Shown one piece after another: positions 48,961 to 61,276 of a stretch of 64,000 nt of DNA (position 1 is its first letter; the number at the start of each line of letters is the position of its first letter). Origin of the DNA: Roseomonas marmotae (GTDB lineage: Bacteria > Pseudomonadota > Alphaproteobacteria > Acetobacterales > Acetobacteraceae); contig NZ_CP061091.1 of NCBI RefSeq assembly GCF_017654485.1, forward strand, positions 1,129,501 to 1,193,500, read 5' to 3'. The notes beneath the pieces were generated by a model. It was not told where the DNA came from. It saw only the letters and a list, made by a program, of their open reading frames with translations, and made no database searches. The translations under genes and the position numbers were made by a program.

Positions 48961-51279
48961 ATGCGCGTCTTTCTGAACCTGCGGGTGGGCATGAAGCTCG
49001 CTCTTTCGGCCGTATTGGCCTTGCTGTTGCTCGCGGGCCAAGGGCTTCGCACGCAGGAGCGGCTGGGGGAGGTGATGCGGCTGGACGAGCGGCTACAGGC
49101 CACCATCCAGGCCGATAGCGTGCTGCGGGAGGCCCTGAGCACCGCGCTGCGGGCGGAGCTGCTGAGCCTGGCCGCCGCCACGGCTCAGACCGCCGAGACC
49201 TCTGCCCAGGCCGCAGCCGCGGCCTCGATCAAGCTGGAATCGGTGCAGCGGCTGCTGCGCCAGGCCGCCGAGCGCCTGCCGCTGCCTGAGGCGCGGATGG
49301 CGGTGCAGGAGGTCGCGCCCCTGGCCACCCGTTACGGAGCCGCGCTGGCCGAGGCCATGACCGGCCGCCAGCGCCTGCTGGACCTGCGGGATACCCGCTT
49401 CTTCGCCGCCCTGGCCAATTTCGACCAGCGTTTCGAGGCCGCCCTGGGCAACCTCGCCTATGAAGTGGAGGGGGGTGAGCAGCAGGACATGATGCGGGAG
49501 CGGCTGCTGGCCTACCAGGCCGCCGCCAATGACATGCGGATGTCCATCCAGCGCTTCCTGGCGACCGGGGATCCGGACCAGGCCCGGCGGGCGAAGCGTG
49601 CCATGGCGCAGATGCAGGTGCATGGGCGCGGCGCCCGCGGCATCCCCGCCTCCGCCCCGTATGGCCAGGACCTGGACCGGTTACTGGCGCAGAGCGCCGA
49701 TCTCGCCGCCACCGTGCAGGAGATGATCGCGGCTACCGAGGCTGCGGCGGCGCTGCAGGCGGAGAGGGTGGCCCCGGCGCGGCAGGCGCTGGAAGCGGCC
49801 ATGCAACATGCCTCCGGCCTGATGGGCGAGGGAGTGGTGCAGGGCATGGCGACCGCCGCATCCACCCTGGACGATCTGCAGGATGAGACGCTGCTGGTCG
49901 CGGTGCTGATAGTGGCCATGCTCCTTCTCTCCGCCTGGGCGACGGCGCGCGCGGTCGGGGCGCCGCTGCGCCGGCTGGTCGTGGTGCTGCAACGGATTGC
50001 CGGCGGCGACACCGCCGTGGAGGTGGGGGACCGCGCACGTCGCGACGAGATCGGCGCCATCGCCGGAGCGGTGGAGGAACTCCGCACCCGGGTGGGCGAG
50101 GCCTTCGCGCAGCGGCAGATGATCGAGCAGATGCCGGTGGGCGTGATGCGTGCCGATCCCGGCCGGGATTTCCGCATCGACTTCATGAATGCCGAGATGC
50201 GCCGCATCCTGGAGAGCGTGCCGCAGATCCTTCCCTGCTCCCCGCAGGAGGCGCTGGGCCAGAGTATCGACATCTTCCACCGCGACCCCGCCCACCAGCG
50301 TGCCCTGCTGGCCGATGGCAGCCGCCTGCCGTATCAGGCGCGAATCCGCGTCGGCGGCGAGGTGATGGATCTGACCGTCTCCGCCATCCGCGACGGCGCC
50401 GGCGCCTATCTCGGGCCGATGCTGGTCTGGCGCATGGTGACGGAGCAGGCGCGGCTGGCCGATACCTTTGAGGCGGAGATGGGGAGTGCCGTCAGCGGCC
50501 TGGCCGACCGCGCCGCGGAATTGCAGCAATCCGCCCGCCAGCTGGCCGGGGCCGCCGTGACTTCCGGCCGGGAGGCCGCGATGGTGGCCGATGCCGCCGG
50601 CCGGGCCGATGCCGATGTGCAGGCCGTGGCCGCCGCCGCCGAGCAGATGGCAGCCTCGGTGGCGGAGATCACCCGGCGCGTCAGCGAATCGGCCGAGGTG
50701 GCCGGGCGCGCGGTGCAGGAGGCACAGGCCACCGACGGCACCATGCGCGGATTGTCGGAAGCCGCGGCGCGGATCGGCGACGTGGTGCGGCTGATCGGCG
50801 ATATCGCCGGGCAGACCAACCTGCTGGCGCTGAACGCCACCATCGAGGCCGCGCGGGCGGGGGAGGCGGGCAAGGGCTTCGCCGTCGTCGCCAGCGAGGT
50901 GAAGAACCTGGCTGGCCAGACCGCGCGCGCGACGGAGGAGATCGCCGGGCAGATCGCCGGCATGCAGGCCTCGACCGAGCGGGCGGTGGAAGCCATCCGC
51001 GGCATCGGCGCCACGGTGGAGCGCACCAGCGAGATCGCCACCGCCATCGCCGCCGCTGTGGAGCAGCAGGGCTCCGCGACGCAGGAGATCGCCCGCAGCG
51101 CGGCCCAGGTGGCGGAGGCGACGGGCACGGTCACGCAACGGATCGGCGTGGTGCGGCAGGTGGCGGCCGAGACCGGGGAGGCCGCCGGCGGCATGCTTGG
51201 CGCGGTGGAGGAGCTGGCGGGCCAGGCCGGGATGCTGCGCCAGCGCTCCGGCAGTTTCCTCTCGGCCATCCGTTCCTGA
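48961..51279 (+). CDS. Methyl-accepting chemotaxis protein with PAS domain
   Basis: 772 residues. TM1 about 11-30, a long periplasmic helical domain (30-300), TM2 (about 305-330, [19 protein letters not shown]), HAMP ([23 protein letters not shown]), a PAS-like segment (about 385-485, [24 protein letters not shown]) and the signalling domain with the hairpin NQxx[38 protein letters not shown] (cited by [18 protein letters not shown]). The PAS may sense redox or a cytosolic ligand. No che genes are nearby. GGAG precedes the ATG. Confidence 0.92.
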   Translation: MRVFLNLRVGMKLALSAVLALLLLAGQGLRTQERLGEVMRLDERLQATIQADSVLREALSTALRAELLSLAAATAQTAETSAQAAAAASIKLESVQRLLRQAAERLPLPEARMAVQEVAPLATRYGAALAEAMTGRQRLLDLRDTRFFAALANFDQRFEAALGNLAYEVEGGEQQDMMRERLLAYQAAANDMRMSIQRFLATGDPDQARRAKRAMAQMQVHGRGARGIPASAPYGQDLDRLLAQSADLAATVQEMIAATEAAAALQAERVAPARQALEAAMQHASGLMGEGVVQGMATAASTLDDLQDETLLVAVLIVAMLLLSAWATARAVGAPLRRLVVVLQRIAGGDTAVEVGDRARRDEIGAIAGAVEELRTRVGEAFAQRQMIEQMPVGVMRADPGRDFRIDFMNAEMRRILESVPQILPCSPQEALGQSIDIFHRDPAHQRALLADGSRLPYQARIRVGGEVMDLTVSAIRDGAGAYLGPMLVWRMVTEQARLADTFEAEMGSAVSGLADRAAELQQSARQLAGAAVTSGREAAMVADAAGRADADVQAVAAAAEQMAASVAEITRRVSESAEVAGRAVQEAQATDGTMRGLSEAAARIGDVVRLIGDIAGQTNLLALNATIEAARAGEAGKGFAVVASEVKNLAGQTARATEEIAGQIAGMQASTERAVEAIRGIGATVERTSEIATAIAAAVEQQGSATQEIARSAAQVAEATGTVTQRIGVVRQVAAETGEAAGGMLGAVEELAGQAGMLRQRSGSFLSAIRS

Positions 51280-51356
51280 GCTCTCGCTTGCGGCAGAAGG
51301 GCCATAGGCGTTAGTGCAAGCCGGTTTTTGCCCGGAACGGGAAAAGGAAGCGGATC

Positions 51357-52388
51357 ATGGGCTATCGGGTCGCTGTCGTCGGCGCCACCGGCAATGTGGG
51401 GCGCGAGATGCTCAAGACCCTCGCTGAGCGGGAGTTCCCGGTCAGCGAGGTCATCGCGCTCGCCTCCGGCCGCTCGGCCGGGCAGCAGGTCTCCTTCGGC
51501 GAGAAGACTGTGCTGAAGGTGCAGAACCTCGAGAAGTTCGACTTCGAGGGCGTCGATATCGGCCTCTTCTCGCCGGGCGCCTCCGTCTCGGCGGTGCATG
51601 CGCCGCGCGCGGCGGCGGCGGGCTGCGTCGTCATCGACAATACCAGCCAGTTCCGCATGGACCCCGATGTGCCGCTGGTCGTGCCGGAGGTGAATCCGCA
51701 GGCGCTGAAGGGCTTCCGCAAGCGCCGCATCATCGCCAATCCCAACTGCTCCACCATCCAGCTGGTGATGGCGCTGAAGCCGCTGCATGAGATCGCGCGG
51801 GTGAAGCGGGTTGTGGTCTCCACCTATCAGTCCGTCTCCGGCGCGGGGAAGGAGGCGATGGATGAACTCTTCACCCAGACGCGCGGCGTCTATGTAAATG
51901 ACGCGGCGACGCCTGAGATCTTCACCAAGCCCATCGCCTTCAACTGCATCCCGCATATCGACAAGTTCATGGACGACGGCTTCACCAAGGAAGAGTGGAA
52001 GATGGCCGTCGAGACCCGGAAGATCCTGGACCCGGATATCCAGGTCGTCGCCACCGCCGTGCGCGTGCCCGCCTTCATCGGCCATGGCGAAGCGGTGAAT
52101 GTGGAGTTCGAGCGCCCGATCACGTCCGAGCTGGCCTGGGAGGCGCTGCGCGAGGCTCCGGGCATCACGGTGCTCGACCGGCGTGAGGATGGCGGCTACG
52201 CCACCCAGGTCGATGTGGCGGGCGAGGACCATGTTTTCGTCTCCCGCCTGCGGTCCGATCCGACGGTGCCGCATGGCCTGGCCTTCTGGTGCGTGGGCGA
52301 CAACCTGCGTAAGGGCGCCGCGCTGAACGCGGTGCAGATCGCCGAGGAGATGGTGCGACAGGGCCTTCTCGTTTCAGAAGCGGCCTGA
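51357..52388 (+). CDS. asd: Aspartate-semialdehyde dehydrogenase
   Basis: 343 residues; reduces aspartyl phosphate to aspartate semialdehyde for lysine, methionine, threonine and diaminopimelate synthesis. N-terminal VAVVGATGNVGREMLKTLAE, catalytic C131 in ANPNCSTIQ, and GHGEAVNVEFERP near the substrate histidine site (FIGHGEAV). Full length. AAGGAAG lies upstream of the ATG and a terminator follows. Confidence 0.97.
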   Translation: MGYRVAVVGATGNVGREMLKTLAEREFPVSEVIALASGRSAGQQVSFGEKTVLKVQNLEKFDFEGVDIGLFSPGASVSAVHAPRAAAAGCVVIDNTSQFRMDPDVPLVVPEVNPQALKGFRKRRIIANPNCSTIQLVMALKPLHEIARVKRVVVSTYQSVSGAGKEAMDELFTQTRGVYVNDAATPEIFTKPIAFNCIPHIDKFMDDGFTKEEWKMAVETRKILDPDIQVVATAVRVPAFIGHGEAVNVEFERPITSELAWEALREAPGITVLDRREDGGYATQVDVAGEDHVFVSRLRSDPTVPHGLAFWCVGDNLRKGAALNAVQIAEEMVRQGLLVSEAA

Positions 52389-52414
52389 TTTCTCGCGGAT
52401 CTGTGTAGAATTGA

Positions 52415-52445
52415 GGCGGCGCCGTCATGGCGCCGCCCCATTTTC
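52415..52445 (+). terminator. Rho-independent terminator after asd
   Basis: GGCGGCGCC (52415-52423) pairs with GGCGCCGCC (52429-52437), loop GTCAT, followed by CCATTTTC. Confidence 0.68.
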
Positions 52446-52507
52446 GTCCGGCATCCGGGCCATCCCTCCCGTGTTTGGATTTCAGAGATGTGGAAGGAGC
52501 AACGCTG

Positions 52508-52801
52508 ATGCGCATTACGATGGGGAAGCTCTGCACGGCTGCGGCGCTGACGCTGGCCCTGGGCACGGCGGCCTGCACCGACCCCTATAACCCCGGTCAG
52601 CGCGCGATCGGTGGTGGCTTGCTGGGTGCCGGTGCCGGCGCTGGCGTGGCGGGGCTCGCCGGCGGCAATGTCGGCACGGGGGCATTGATCGGCGGCGCCC
52701 TGGGCGCCGTGGGTGGGGCGGTCACCACGCCGGATCGCGGCCATCGTGGCCATCGCGGCCCGCCGCCGCGCGGCTATGGCCGGCACGGCTACGGCTACTG
52801 A
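52508..52801 (+). CDS. Small glycine-zipper lipoprotein
   Basis: 97 residues. Signal peptide with lipobox-like GTAAC (Cys about residue 23), then a glycine zipper (IGGGLLGAGAGAGVAGLAGG, GALIGGALGAVGGAV) and a basic Gly/Arg/Tyr tail (GRHGYGY). Same general design as 5231-5518. GGAG eight bases before the ATG. Its own terminator follows. Probably an envelope-stress or outer-membrane protein; function unknown. Confidence 0.75.
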   Translation: MRITMGKLCTAAALTLALGTAACTDPYNPGQRAIGGGLLGAGAGAGVAGLAGGNVGTGALIGGALGAVGGAVTTPDRGHRGHRGPPPRGYGRHGYGY

Positions 52802-52834
52802 GGCCAGGGCCGCCAAGGCCCGGGCGCATCATTC

Positions 52835-52868
52835 AGCCGGCCGGGCATCGTGCCCGGCCGGCTTTTTT
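52835..52868 (+). terminator. Rho-independent terminator
   Basis: Perfect 12-bp stem AGCCGGCCGGGC/GCCCGGCCGGCT (52835-52846 and 52852-52863) with loop ATCGT, followed by TTTTTT. Separates the lipoprotein from sdhC. Confidence 0.93.
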
Positions 52869-52915
52869 GTGTCCGAAGTCGTCAGAATTCAGGTCGGCTA
52901 GGACACGCCCCTGCG

Positions 52916-52944
52916 TTGACGCTACCGGGCACCCCACATAAAAG
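52916..52944 (+). promoter_or_regulatory. Candidate sigma-70 promoter of the sdh operon
   Basis: TTGACG (52916-52921) and TAAAAG (52939-52944) with a 17-base spacer, 80 bases upstream of sdhC and just after a terminator. Matches are 5 of 6 and 4 of 6. Confidence 0.5.
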
Positions 52945-53023
52945 GTCGTGAGCCGCCCTGACCCGCCGCTTGTCCCGGCGTCGCACAGGGCCCGGTATCT
53001 CAATCGCGGAGCGGGAACGGGTC

Positions 53024-53467
53024 ATGCCAATAATTGAAGACGCGCGCGAGGCGGTGATGACGGGCCGCCGCACCGACGGCGCGCGCGTGCGGAGGCCTCT
53101 GTCGCCCCATCTCCAGGTCTATGACATGGTGCAGATGACCTCTGGCCTGTCGATCCTGAACCGCGCCACCGGCGTTGCCTGGACCATTGGCATGGTCTTC
53201 CTGGTCTGGTGGCTGGTCGCCGCAGCGACCGGGCAGGAGGCCTTCGACCGGGCGCAGTGGTTCTTCGGCTCCTTCCTGGGCATCCTGGTGCTGGCGGGGC
53301 TGACCGCCGTGGCCTGGTTCCATACCTTCGCCGGCCTGCGTCATCTCTATTGGGATTTCGGCCATGGCTATCACCTGCCCGAAGTCATCAAGACCGGCTG
53401 GGCCGTGATCATCGCGACGGGCGTGATGACGGTCCTGACCTGGATCATCGCCCTCATTGCCTGGTAA
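53024..53467 (+). CDS. sdhC: Succinate dehydrogenase cytochrome b556 subunit
   Basis: About 147 residues. Conserved RRPLSPHLQVYDM (about 25) and SILNRATGVAW (SxxHRxTG-like quinone-site block, with Asn where His is common), three helices, and HTFAGLRHLYWDFGHG with the haem-binding His (LRHLxWDxGHG). Start uncertain: ATG 53024 or 53057. It anchors SdhAB and reduces ubiquinone. First gene of sdhCDAB. Confidence 0.93.
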   Translation: MPIIEDAREAVMTGRRTDGARVRRPLSPHLQVYDMVQMTSGLSILNRATGVAWTIGMVFLVWWLVAAATGQEAFDRAQWFFGSFLGILVLAGLTAVAWFHTFAGLRHLYWDFGHGYHLPEVIKTGWAVIIATGVMTVLTWIIALIAW

Positions 53468-53483
53468 GCGGGAAGCATCCGAC

Positions 53484-53876
53484 ATGAGCGAACAACCGAC
53501 CGCCGTCCGGCTGCAATCCCCGCTGGCCCGCGTCCGTGGCCTGGGCTCGGCCAAGGGCGGCACGCATCACTGGTGGGTGCAGCGCGTCACCTCCATGGCG
53601 CTGCTGCCGCTGACGATCTGGTTCGTCCTCTCGGTGGCGGGCCATACCGGCGCCAGCCATGACGAGATCCTCGCCTGGATCGGCCGCCCCTTCAACGCGG
53701 TGCTGCTGCTCTCCTTCGTCGTGATCTCCTTCCAGCATGCCGGCGCCGGTATGCAGGTGGTGCTGGAGGATTACGTGCGTGGCGAGGCCCGCATCTTCTC
53801 CATCCTGGTGGTGAAGGGGCTGTGCTGGATCCTGGGCCTGGCGGCCGCGCTGGCGGTGCTGCGGATCGCGATCTGA
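53484..53876 (+). CDS. sdhD: Succinate dehydrogenase hydrophobic membrane anchor
   Basis: 130 residues. SAKGGTHHWWVQRVTSMALLPLTIWF is the SdhD N-terminal signature (GxGxxHWWxQRxT), followed by FVVISFQHAGAGMQVVLEDYV with the haem/quinone His (HAxxGMQVVxEDYV). Three helices. 16 bases after sdhC. Confidence 0.93.
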   Translation: MSEQPTAVRLQSPLARVRGLGSAKGGTHHWWVQRVTSMALLPLTIWFVLSVAGHTGASHDEILAWIGRPFNAVLLLSFVVISFQHAGAGMQVVLEDYVRGEARIFSILVVKGLCWILGLAAALAVLRIAI

Positions 53877-53989
53877 TCCGCATGGCCGGCCTGCCGGCCG
53901 GCCGCTTTCGACGTGTCTGAGGAAGGCGGCGGCGGTTTCCACCGGGGATCGCAGGGCCGCCGCAGAGAAGTGACGAACGGATCGGGACG

Positions 53990-55801
53990 ATGAACGCGAT
54001 CACCATGCCCTCTTCGGGTGCCTACCGCATTGTGGACCACACCTATGACGTCGTCGTCGTCGGTGCCGGCGGTGCGGGTCTGCGCGCCACCTTCGGCATG
54101 GGCGCCGCGGGACTGAAAACGGCCTGCATCACCAAGGTCTTCCCCACCCGCAGCCATACCGTGGCCGCGCAGGGCGGCGTCGGCGCCTCCCTCGGCAATA
54201 TGGGCGAGGACAACTGGCGCTGGCACATGTACGACACCGTGAAGGGGTCGGACTGGCTGGGCGACCAGGATGCCATCGAATACATGTGTCGCGAGGCCGT
54301 GCCGGCGATCATCGAACTGGAGCATTTCGGTGTGCCCTTCAGCCGCACCGAGGATGGCAAGATCTATCAGCGGCCCTTCGGCGGCCATATGCAGCACTAT
54401 GGCAAGACCCCGGCCATGCGCGCCTGCGCCGCCGCCGACCGTACGGGCCATGCCATCCTGCACACGCTCTATCAGCAGAGCCTGAAGCATAACTGCGAAT
54501 TCTTCGTCGAGTATTTCGCCCTCGACCTCATCATGGATGAGGAAGGCGCCTGCCGTGGCGTGATGGCCTGGAACCTGGAGGATGGTTCCATCCACCGCTT
54601 CCGCGCCCAGACGGTGGTGATGGCGACCGGCGGCTATGGCCGCGCCTATTTCTCCTGCACCTCCGCCCATACCTGCACGGGCGATGGCGGCGGCATGATC
54701 CTGCGCGCCGGCCTGCCGCTGCAGGACAACGAGTTCGTGCAGTTCCACCCGACCGGCATCTACGGTTCCGGCTGCCTGGTGACCGAGGGCGCGCGCGGCG
54801 AGGGCGGCTACCTCACCAACTCCGAGGGCGAGCGCTTCATGGAGCGTTACGCGCCGACGGCGAAGGACCTGGCGTCCCGCGACGTCGTCTCCCGCGCCAT
54901 GTCGATGGAGATCCGCGAGGGCCGTGGCGTCGGTCCGCACAAAGACCACATCCACCTGCACCTGGAGCATCTGGGCGCCGACCTGCTGCATGAGCGCCTG
55001 CCGGGCATTTCCGAGACGGCGAAGATCTTCGCCGGCGTGGACGTGACCAAGGAGCCGATCCCGATGCTGCCGACCGTCCATTACAACATGGGCGGCATTC
55101 CCACGAACATCCACACCGAGGTGCTGAACCCGACCTCCACCGACCAGGACCGCGTGGTTCCCGGCCTGATGGCGGTGGGCGAGGCGGCTTCGGTCTCGGT
55201 GCACGGCGCCAATCGCCTCGGCACCAACTCGCTGCTGGACCTCGTGGTCTTCGGCCGCGCCGCCGCGCTGCGCGCCGCCGAGACCATCAAGCCCGGCGCC
55301 ACCCAGCCGCCTCTGCCGCCGAAGGCGGGTGAGATGGCGCTGGAGCGCCTGGACCGCGTGCGTTACGCCAAGGGCGGCACCTCGGTCTCCGAGCTGCGCC
55401 TGAACATGCAGCGTACCATGCAGACCCATGCCGCCGTGTTCCGCACTTCCGAACTGCTGAAGGAAGGCTGCGAGAAGATGGCGAAGGTCGCCGATGGCTA
55501 TAAGGACATCAAGATCGCCGACCGTTCGCTGATCTGGAACAGCGACCTGATGGAGGCGATGGAGCTGGACAACCTGATCGGCAATGCGCTGACCACGGTT
55601 GTGGGCGCCGAGGCCCGGAAGGAATCCCGTGGCGCCCATGCGCAGGAAGACTATCCCGAGCGCGACGACGTCAACTGGATGAAGCACACCCTGGCCTGGG
55701 TGGACGACAAGTATCAGGTCAAGCTCGACTATCGTGACGTGAAGATGCGCACCCTCACCAACGAGGTGCAGGTCTTCCCGCCCAAGCCGCGCGTGTACTG
55801 A
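53990..55801 (+). CDS. sdhA: Succinate dehydrogenase flavoprotein subunit
   Basis: 603 residues, complete. FAD-binding [14 protein letters not shown] (G25-G30), covalent FAD histidine H56 in [11 protein letters not shown], substrate-site [21 protein letters not shown], and C-terminal [19 protein letters not shown]. Oxidises succinate to fumarate in complex II. 15 bases before sdhB. Confidence 0.98.
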   Translation: MNAITMPSSGAYRIVDHTYDVVVVGAGGAGLRATFGMGAAGLKTACITKVFPTRSHTVAAQGGVGASLGNMGEDNWRWHMYDTVKGSDWLGDQDAIEYMCREAVPAIIELEHFGVPFSRTEDGKIYQRPFGGHMQHYGKTPAMRACAAADRTGHAILHTLYQQSLKHNCEFFVEYFALDLIMDEEGACRGVMAWNLEDGSIHRFRAQTVVMATGGYGRAYFSCTSAHTCTGDGGGMILRAGLPLQDNEFVQFHPTGIYGSGCLVTEGARGEGGYLTNSEGERFMERYAPTAKDLASRDVVSRAMSMEIREGRGVGPHKDHIHLHLEHLGADLLHERLPGISETAKIFAGVDVTKEPIPMLPTVHYNMGGIPTNIHTEVLNPTSTDQDRVVPGLMAVGEAASVSVHGANRLGTNSLLDLVVFGRAAALRAAETIKPGATQPPLPPKAGEMALERLDRVRYAKGGTSVSELRLNMQRTMQTHAAVFRTSELLKEGCEKMAKVADGYKDIKIADRSLIWNSDLMEAMELDNLIGNALTTVVGAEARKESRGAHAQEDYPERDDVNWMKHTLAWVDDKYQVKLDYRDVKMRTLTNEVQVFPPKPRVY

Positions 55802-55816
55802 GGAAGGAGCGGGACC

Positions 55817-56602
55817 ATGGCGACTTTCACTCTGCCGAAGAACAGCACCATCCAGCACGGCCAGACCCACAAGGCCGAGCCGGGCGCGAAGAACGTCAAG
55901 AACTTCAAGGTCTATCGCTGGGACCCGGATACGGGCGAGAACCCGCGCTACGACACCTACGAGATCGATCTCGACAAGTGCGGCCCGATGGTCCTGGACG
56001 CGCTGATCAAGATCAAGAACGAGGTGGACACCACGCTGACCTTCCGGCGCTCCTGCCGCGAAGGCATCTGTGGCTCCTGCGCGATGAATATCGACGGGAT
56101 GAACACCCTCGCCTGCCTGAAGCCGATCGAGGATGTGAAGAAGGCGGATGTGCGTATCACGCCGCTGCCGCACATGCCCGTGGTCAAGGACCTGGTGCCG
56201 GACCTGTCGCAGATCTATGCCCAGCTCCGCTCCATCGAGCCCTGGCTGAAGACCGACACCGCGCCTCCGCCGGATAGCGAGCGCCTGCAGTCCAAGGAGG
56301 AGCGTGCCAAGCTCGACGGGCTGTGGGAGTGCATCCTGTGCTTCTGCTGCTCCACCGCCTGCCCCTCCTACTGGTGGAATGGCGACCGGTACCTGGGCCC
56401 GGCAGTGCTGCTGCAGGCCTATCGCTGGATCGCCGACTCGCGCGACGAGGCGACTGGCCAACGCCTGGACAACCTGGAAGATCCCTTCCGGCTCTATCGC
56501 TGCCATACCATCATGAACTGCACGGCCACCTGCCCGAAGGGCCTGAACCCGGCGGAGGCCATCGGCAGCATCAAGCAGATGATGGTCGAGCGGCAGGGCT
56601 GA
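55817..56602 (+). CDS. sdhB: Succinate dehydrogenase iron-sulfur subunit
   Basis: 261 residues. [2Fe-2S] ligands in [18 protein letters not shown] with a later NTLAC; [4Fe-4S] and [3Fe-4S] ligands in [16 protein letters not shown] and [17 protein letters not shown]. Passes electrons from SdhA to quinone. Last gene of the operon; followed by a strong terminator. Confidence 0.98.
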   Translation: MATFTLPKNSTIQHGQTHKAEPGAKNVKNFKVYRWDPDTGENPRYDTYEIDLDKCGPMVLDALIKIKNEVDTTLTFRRSCREGICGSCAMNIDGMNTLACLKPIEDVKKADVRITPLPHMPVVKDLVPDLSQIYAQLRSIEPWLKTDTAPPPDSERLQSKEERAKLDGLWECILCFCCSTACPSYWWNGDRYLGPAVLLQAYRWIADSRDEATGQRLDNLEDPFRLYRCHTIMNCTATCPKGLNPAEAIGSIKQMMVERQG

Positions 56603-56621
56603 GCCTTCCGCCTTCCATGAG

Positions 56622-56658
56622 AACGGCCTGCCTGGGAAACCCGGCAGGCCGTTTTTTT
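56622..56658 (+). terminator. Rho-independent terminator of sdhCDAB
   Basis: AACGGCCTGCC (56622-56632) pairs with GGCAGGCCGTT (56643-56653), followed by seven T (56652-56658). Confidence 0.93.
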
Positions 56659-56668
56659 GGGCCCCGAA

Positions 56669-56941
56669 TCAGGAACTGGTGACGAAACTGCTGCCCGGTT
56701 CCCCTGGCTCCGCATTGTCTTGCAGCATCGACAGGGTGGCTGTGCGATTGACTATCGAGTAAATCTTTCCGTCCCGGATATCCGCAACGGCGGCAACCGG
56801 CAGGTAATGATGTTTGCCATCTTCCGATTCGTCTTTGGTCAGCTTGATGAAATCACCGACCAGCTCATCGACTGTACCGACGTGATGGCCGCAGGACCCC
56901 AGAATTTCAGCGTGTTCCTTGATCATTGACTTATCGGTCAT
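56669..56941 (-). CDS. DUF2171 family small protein
   Basis: 90 residues, cytosolic. SMIKEHAEILGSCGHHVGTVDEL and the repeat-like DFIKLTKDESEDGKHHYLPVAAVADIRDGKIY are the usual DUF2171 pattern (H-EV-G-DG-xVGxVD and HxxIP). Function unknown; relatives are often stress linked. GAGAGAG lies upstream. It is convergent with sdhB across the terminator and divergent from zapE. Confidence 0.85.
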   Translation of the reverse strand: MTDKSMIKEHAEILGSCGHHVGTVDELVGDFIKLTKDESEDGKHHYLPVAAVADIRDGKIYSIVNRTATLSMLQDNAEPGEPGSSFVTSS

Positions 56942-57087
56942 GGGATGGACTCTCTCGTTATTGGTGAATGGGAGATGAACAACTGGAGGCGATGAAAGCT
57001 CCATCACTGCGGTGCGAGCAGCTCATTTTCCATGTTCTTCCAATTACTTCGGGGTTGATCTTCATCTAATGCGGTTGCCGTCGCCGC

Positions 57088-58299
57088 ATGAACGAGCTAT
57101 GCCGCAATGCGATGGATGGCCCGACAAAGCCGGCGGAGGCGTCTCGCCTCCCGAACCCCGCCGAGGGACCTTTACCCGCCTACCGCGCGAGGGTAGCGGC
57201 GGGCCTGCTGCGTCCTGATTCCGCGCAGGCCTTCGCGGCCGAGACGCTTCAGGATCTCTGGCGCCGGCTGCGGGGATACGAACCCCGGCAGGAGGAACCC
57301 GGCAAGCCCGGTGGCGGTTTCATGGCGCGCTTCTTCCGCCGCAAGCCGGTGGATGAGGCGCCGGGCGATACGCCCCAGGGCCTCTACCTGGTAGGGGAAG
57401 TCGGTCGCGGAAAGTCCATGCTGATGGACCTCTTCTTCGACTGCGCTGATGTGCCGCGCAAGCGGCGCATCCACTTCCACCAGTTCATGCAGGAATGCCA
57501 CGCGCGCATCCATGCCTGGCGCAAGCAGAACCCTGGCGACGCTGACCCTATCCCGCCGCTGGCCGAGGCCATCACGAACGAGGCGGCGCTGCTCTGCTTC
57601 GATGAGTTCCAGGTGCATGACATCACCGATGCCATGATCCTGGGGCGGCTCTTCGAGGCGCTTTTCGCCCGTGGGGTCGTGGTGGTGGCCACCTCCAACA
57701 CCGCGCCGGACGACCTCTTCAAGGGAAGGCCGGGCCGGGACGCCTTCCTTCCCTTCATCCAGCTGATCAAGCAGAAGGTGGCGGTGCTGCACCTGCAATC
57801 GGCGCAGGATTACCGCCGTGACCGCATCCATGGCCTGCCGACCTGGCATGTCCCGGCCGATGCGCGGGCGGAGCGGGCGCTGGACAGCGCCTTTCACGAA
57901 CTCACGGGCCAGAAGCACGGCACGCCCCGGACGCTGTCCGTGCTGGGGCGGCAGATCGAGGTGCCGCAGGCCGTGGGCGGCGTGGCGCGGGCCGATTTCG
58001 ACGCTCTCTGCGGCAAGCCGCTGGGACCGGCCGATTATCTGGCCTTCTCCACGCATTTTCACACCCTGGTGCTGGACGGGGTGCCGCGGCTGGGGCCGGA
58101 CAATTTCGACCGGGCCCGCCGCTTCATCACGCTCGTGGATACGCTCTACGAGCATCGTTGCAAGCTGGTCGCCTCCGCCGCGGCGGTGCCGGACCAGCTC
58201 TACGAACGGGGGGAGAATGCGGCGATGTTCCAGCGCACCGCATCCCGCCTGATCGAAATGCAGAGTCAGGAATACCTGTCCCTGCCGCATCTGACGTGA
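57088..58299 (+). CDS. zapE: ZapE/AFG1-family ATPase
   Basis: 403 residues. Walker A GEVGRGKSMLMDLFF, RIHFHQFMQECHARIH, Walker B LLCFDEFQVHDITDAMILGRL, arginine region and a C-terminal SHFHT-like STHFHTLVLDGVPRLG. In E. coli ZapE works at the division ring; in mitochondria Afg1/LACE1 links to respiratory complex turnover. Being between sdh and mdh genes is normal in Rhodospirillales. MDGPTKPA at 57112 is an alternative start. Confidence 0.92.
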   Translation: MNELCRNAMDGPTKPAEASRLPNPAEGPLPAYRARVAAGLLRPDSAQAFAAETLQDLWRRLRGYEPRQEEPGKPGGGFMARFFRRKPVDEAPGDTPQGLYLVGEVGRGKSMLMDLFFDCADVPRKRRIHFHQFMQECHARIHAWRKQNPGDADPIPPLAEAITNEAALLCFDEFQVHDITDAMILGRLFEALFARGVVVVATSNTAPDDLFKGRPGRDAFLPFIQLIKQKVAVLHLQSAQDYRRDRIHGLPTWHVPADARAERALDSAFHELTGQKHGTPRTLSVLGRQIEVPQAVGGVARADFDALCGKPLGPADYLAFSTHFHTLVLDGVPRLGPDNFDRARRFITLVDTLYEHRCKLVASAAAVPDQLYERGENAAMFQRTASRLIEMQSQEYLSLPHLT

Positions 58300-58366
58300 C
58301 TGCGCTGGCGTCCGGAGGGGGAAATTCCGGGCGCCGGTTTTGGGGTTTTTTTGGGGGAGTTCTGCC

Positions 58367-58828
58367 ATGCGTTTGATTCAGCTGTGCCTTCTGGCACTTT
58401 TCGCGATGGCTCTGGCCGCGCCCGCGGCCGATGCCGCCAGCCCGCGCGGTGAAGCCCGCGCCACCAAGGTGGTGAAGCCCGCCAGCCGGGCCGCGGCGCC
58501 TCGCGCCGCTGTCCGCCCGGTCGTGGCCCGGCCTGCCGCCACGCGCCAGCCGGCTGCCGCCCGTAGCACCAAGACCGCCAGCCGCGCGGCGGCGCGCGCC
58601 ACCACCGGCCGCCAGACCGCCAAGGCAACCAGCCGCCGCACGGTGGCCGCCCGCGGCCAGGCCCAGGCCAGCCTGCAGCGTCCCCGCACCACCGCGCGCG
58701 GCGCGCGGCTGGCATCCTGGACCGCTGGCCTGCCAGCCGCCAGCGGCAGCCAGCGGGACTGTCCCGCCGGTACCATGTCCACCCTGGCGCGTGGGCATGA
58801 CGATATCGTCCGCTGCATGCCGCTCTGA
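58367..58828 (+). CDS. Secreted Ala/Arg/Thr-rich low-complexity protein
   Basis: 153 residues. Signal peptide (MRLIQLCLLALFAMALAAPA, cleavage near ADAAS), then about 95 residues made of short Ala/Arg/Thr/Lys blocks (PASRAAAPRAAVRPVVARPA, RAAARATTGRQTAKATSRRT) with no acidic residues, and a C-terminal part with two cysteines (QRDCPAGTMSTLARGHDDIVRCMPL). Strongly basic and exported, so not a histone-like cytosolic protein. No family recognised. GGGGGAG lies upstream of the ATG; sits between zapE and mdh. Confidence 0.68.
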   Translation: MRLIQLCLLALFAMALAAPAADAASPRGEARATKVVKPASRAAAPRAAVRPVVARPAATRQPAAARSTKTASRAAARATTGRQTAKATSRRTVAARGQAQASLQRPRTTARGARLASWTAGLPAASGSQRDCPAGTMSTLARGHDDIVRCMPL

Positions 58829-58837
58829 CGCAGTGGG

Positions 58838-58873
58838 GCGCCCGGCGGGCTTGGGCCGGGCGCTCCTCTTCTT
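58838..58873 (+). terminator. Possible terminator before mdh
   Basis: GCGCCCGGC (58838-58846) pairs with GCCGGGCGC (58855-58863), loop of eight, then TCCTCTTCTT. The T-run is interrupted. Confidence 0.5.
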
Positions 58874-58973
58874 GGCTGATCCCGCCCGTATTCCAATGCG
58901 CGGGATCGTTTCTTGCGGCGGCGCGCCGAATCGCTCCGCCCCCCGCCTTGTCGGGGCTGTCGGAGGAGAGTAG

Positions 58974-59987
<1,014 letters not shown>

Positions 59988-60006
59988 TCCTGATTTGATC
60001 CCTGGG

Positions 60007-60028
60007 GGCCGGGGCAGCCGCCCCGGCC
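60007..60028 (+). terminator. Hairpin between mdh and sucC
   Basis: GGCCGGGGC (60007-60015) pairs with GCCCCGGCC (60020-60028), loop AGCC. No T-run follows, so it is more likely an attenuator or processing hairpin in the mdh-sucCDA transcript than a full terminator. Confidence 0.35.
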
Positions 60029-60078
60029 TCAATCCTGGCCGGGCCTCGGCCGTCCAGCCCCAATAGAAGGGTGAGCGG

Positions 60079-61275
<1,197 letters not shown>

Positions 61276-61276
61276 A

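Noticed and set aside
53771-56506. 911-codon minus-strand open frame
   Set aside because: Antisense to sdhA/sdhB, which are unambiguous.
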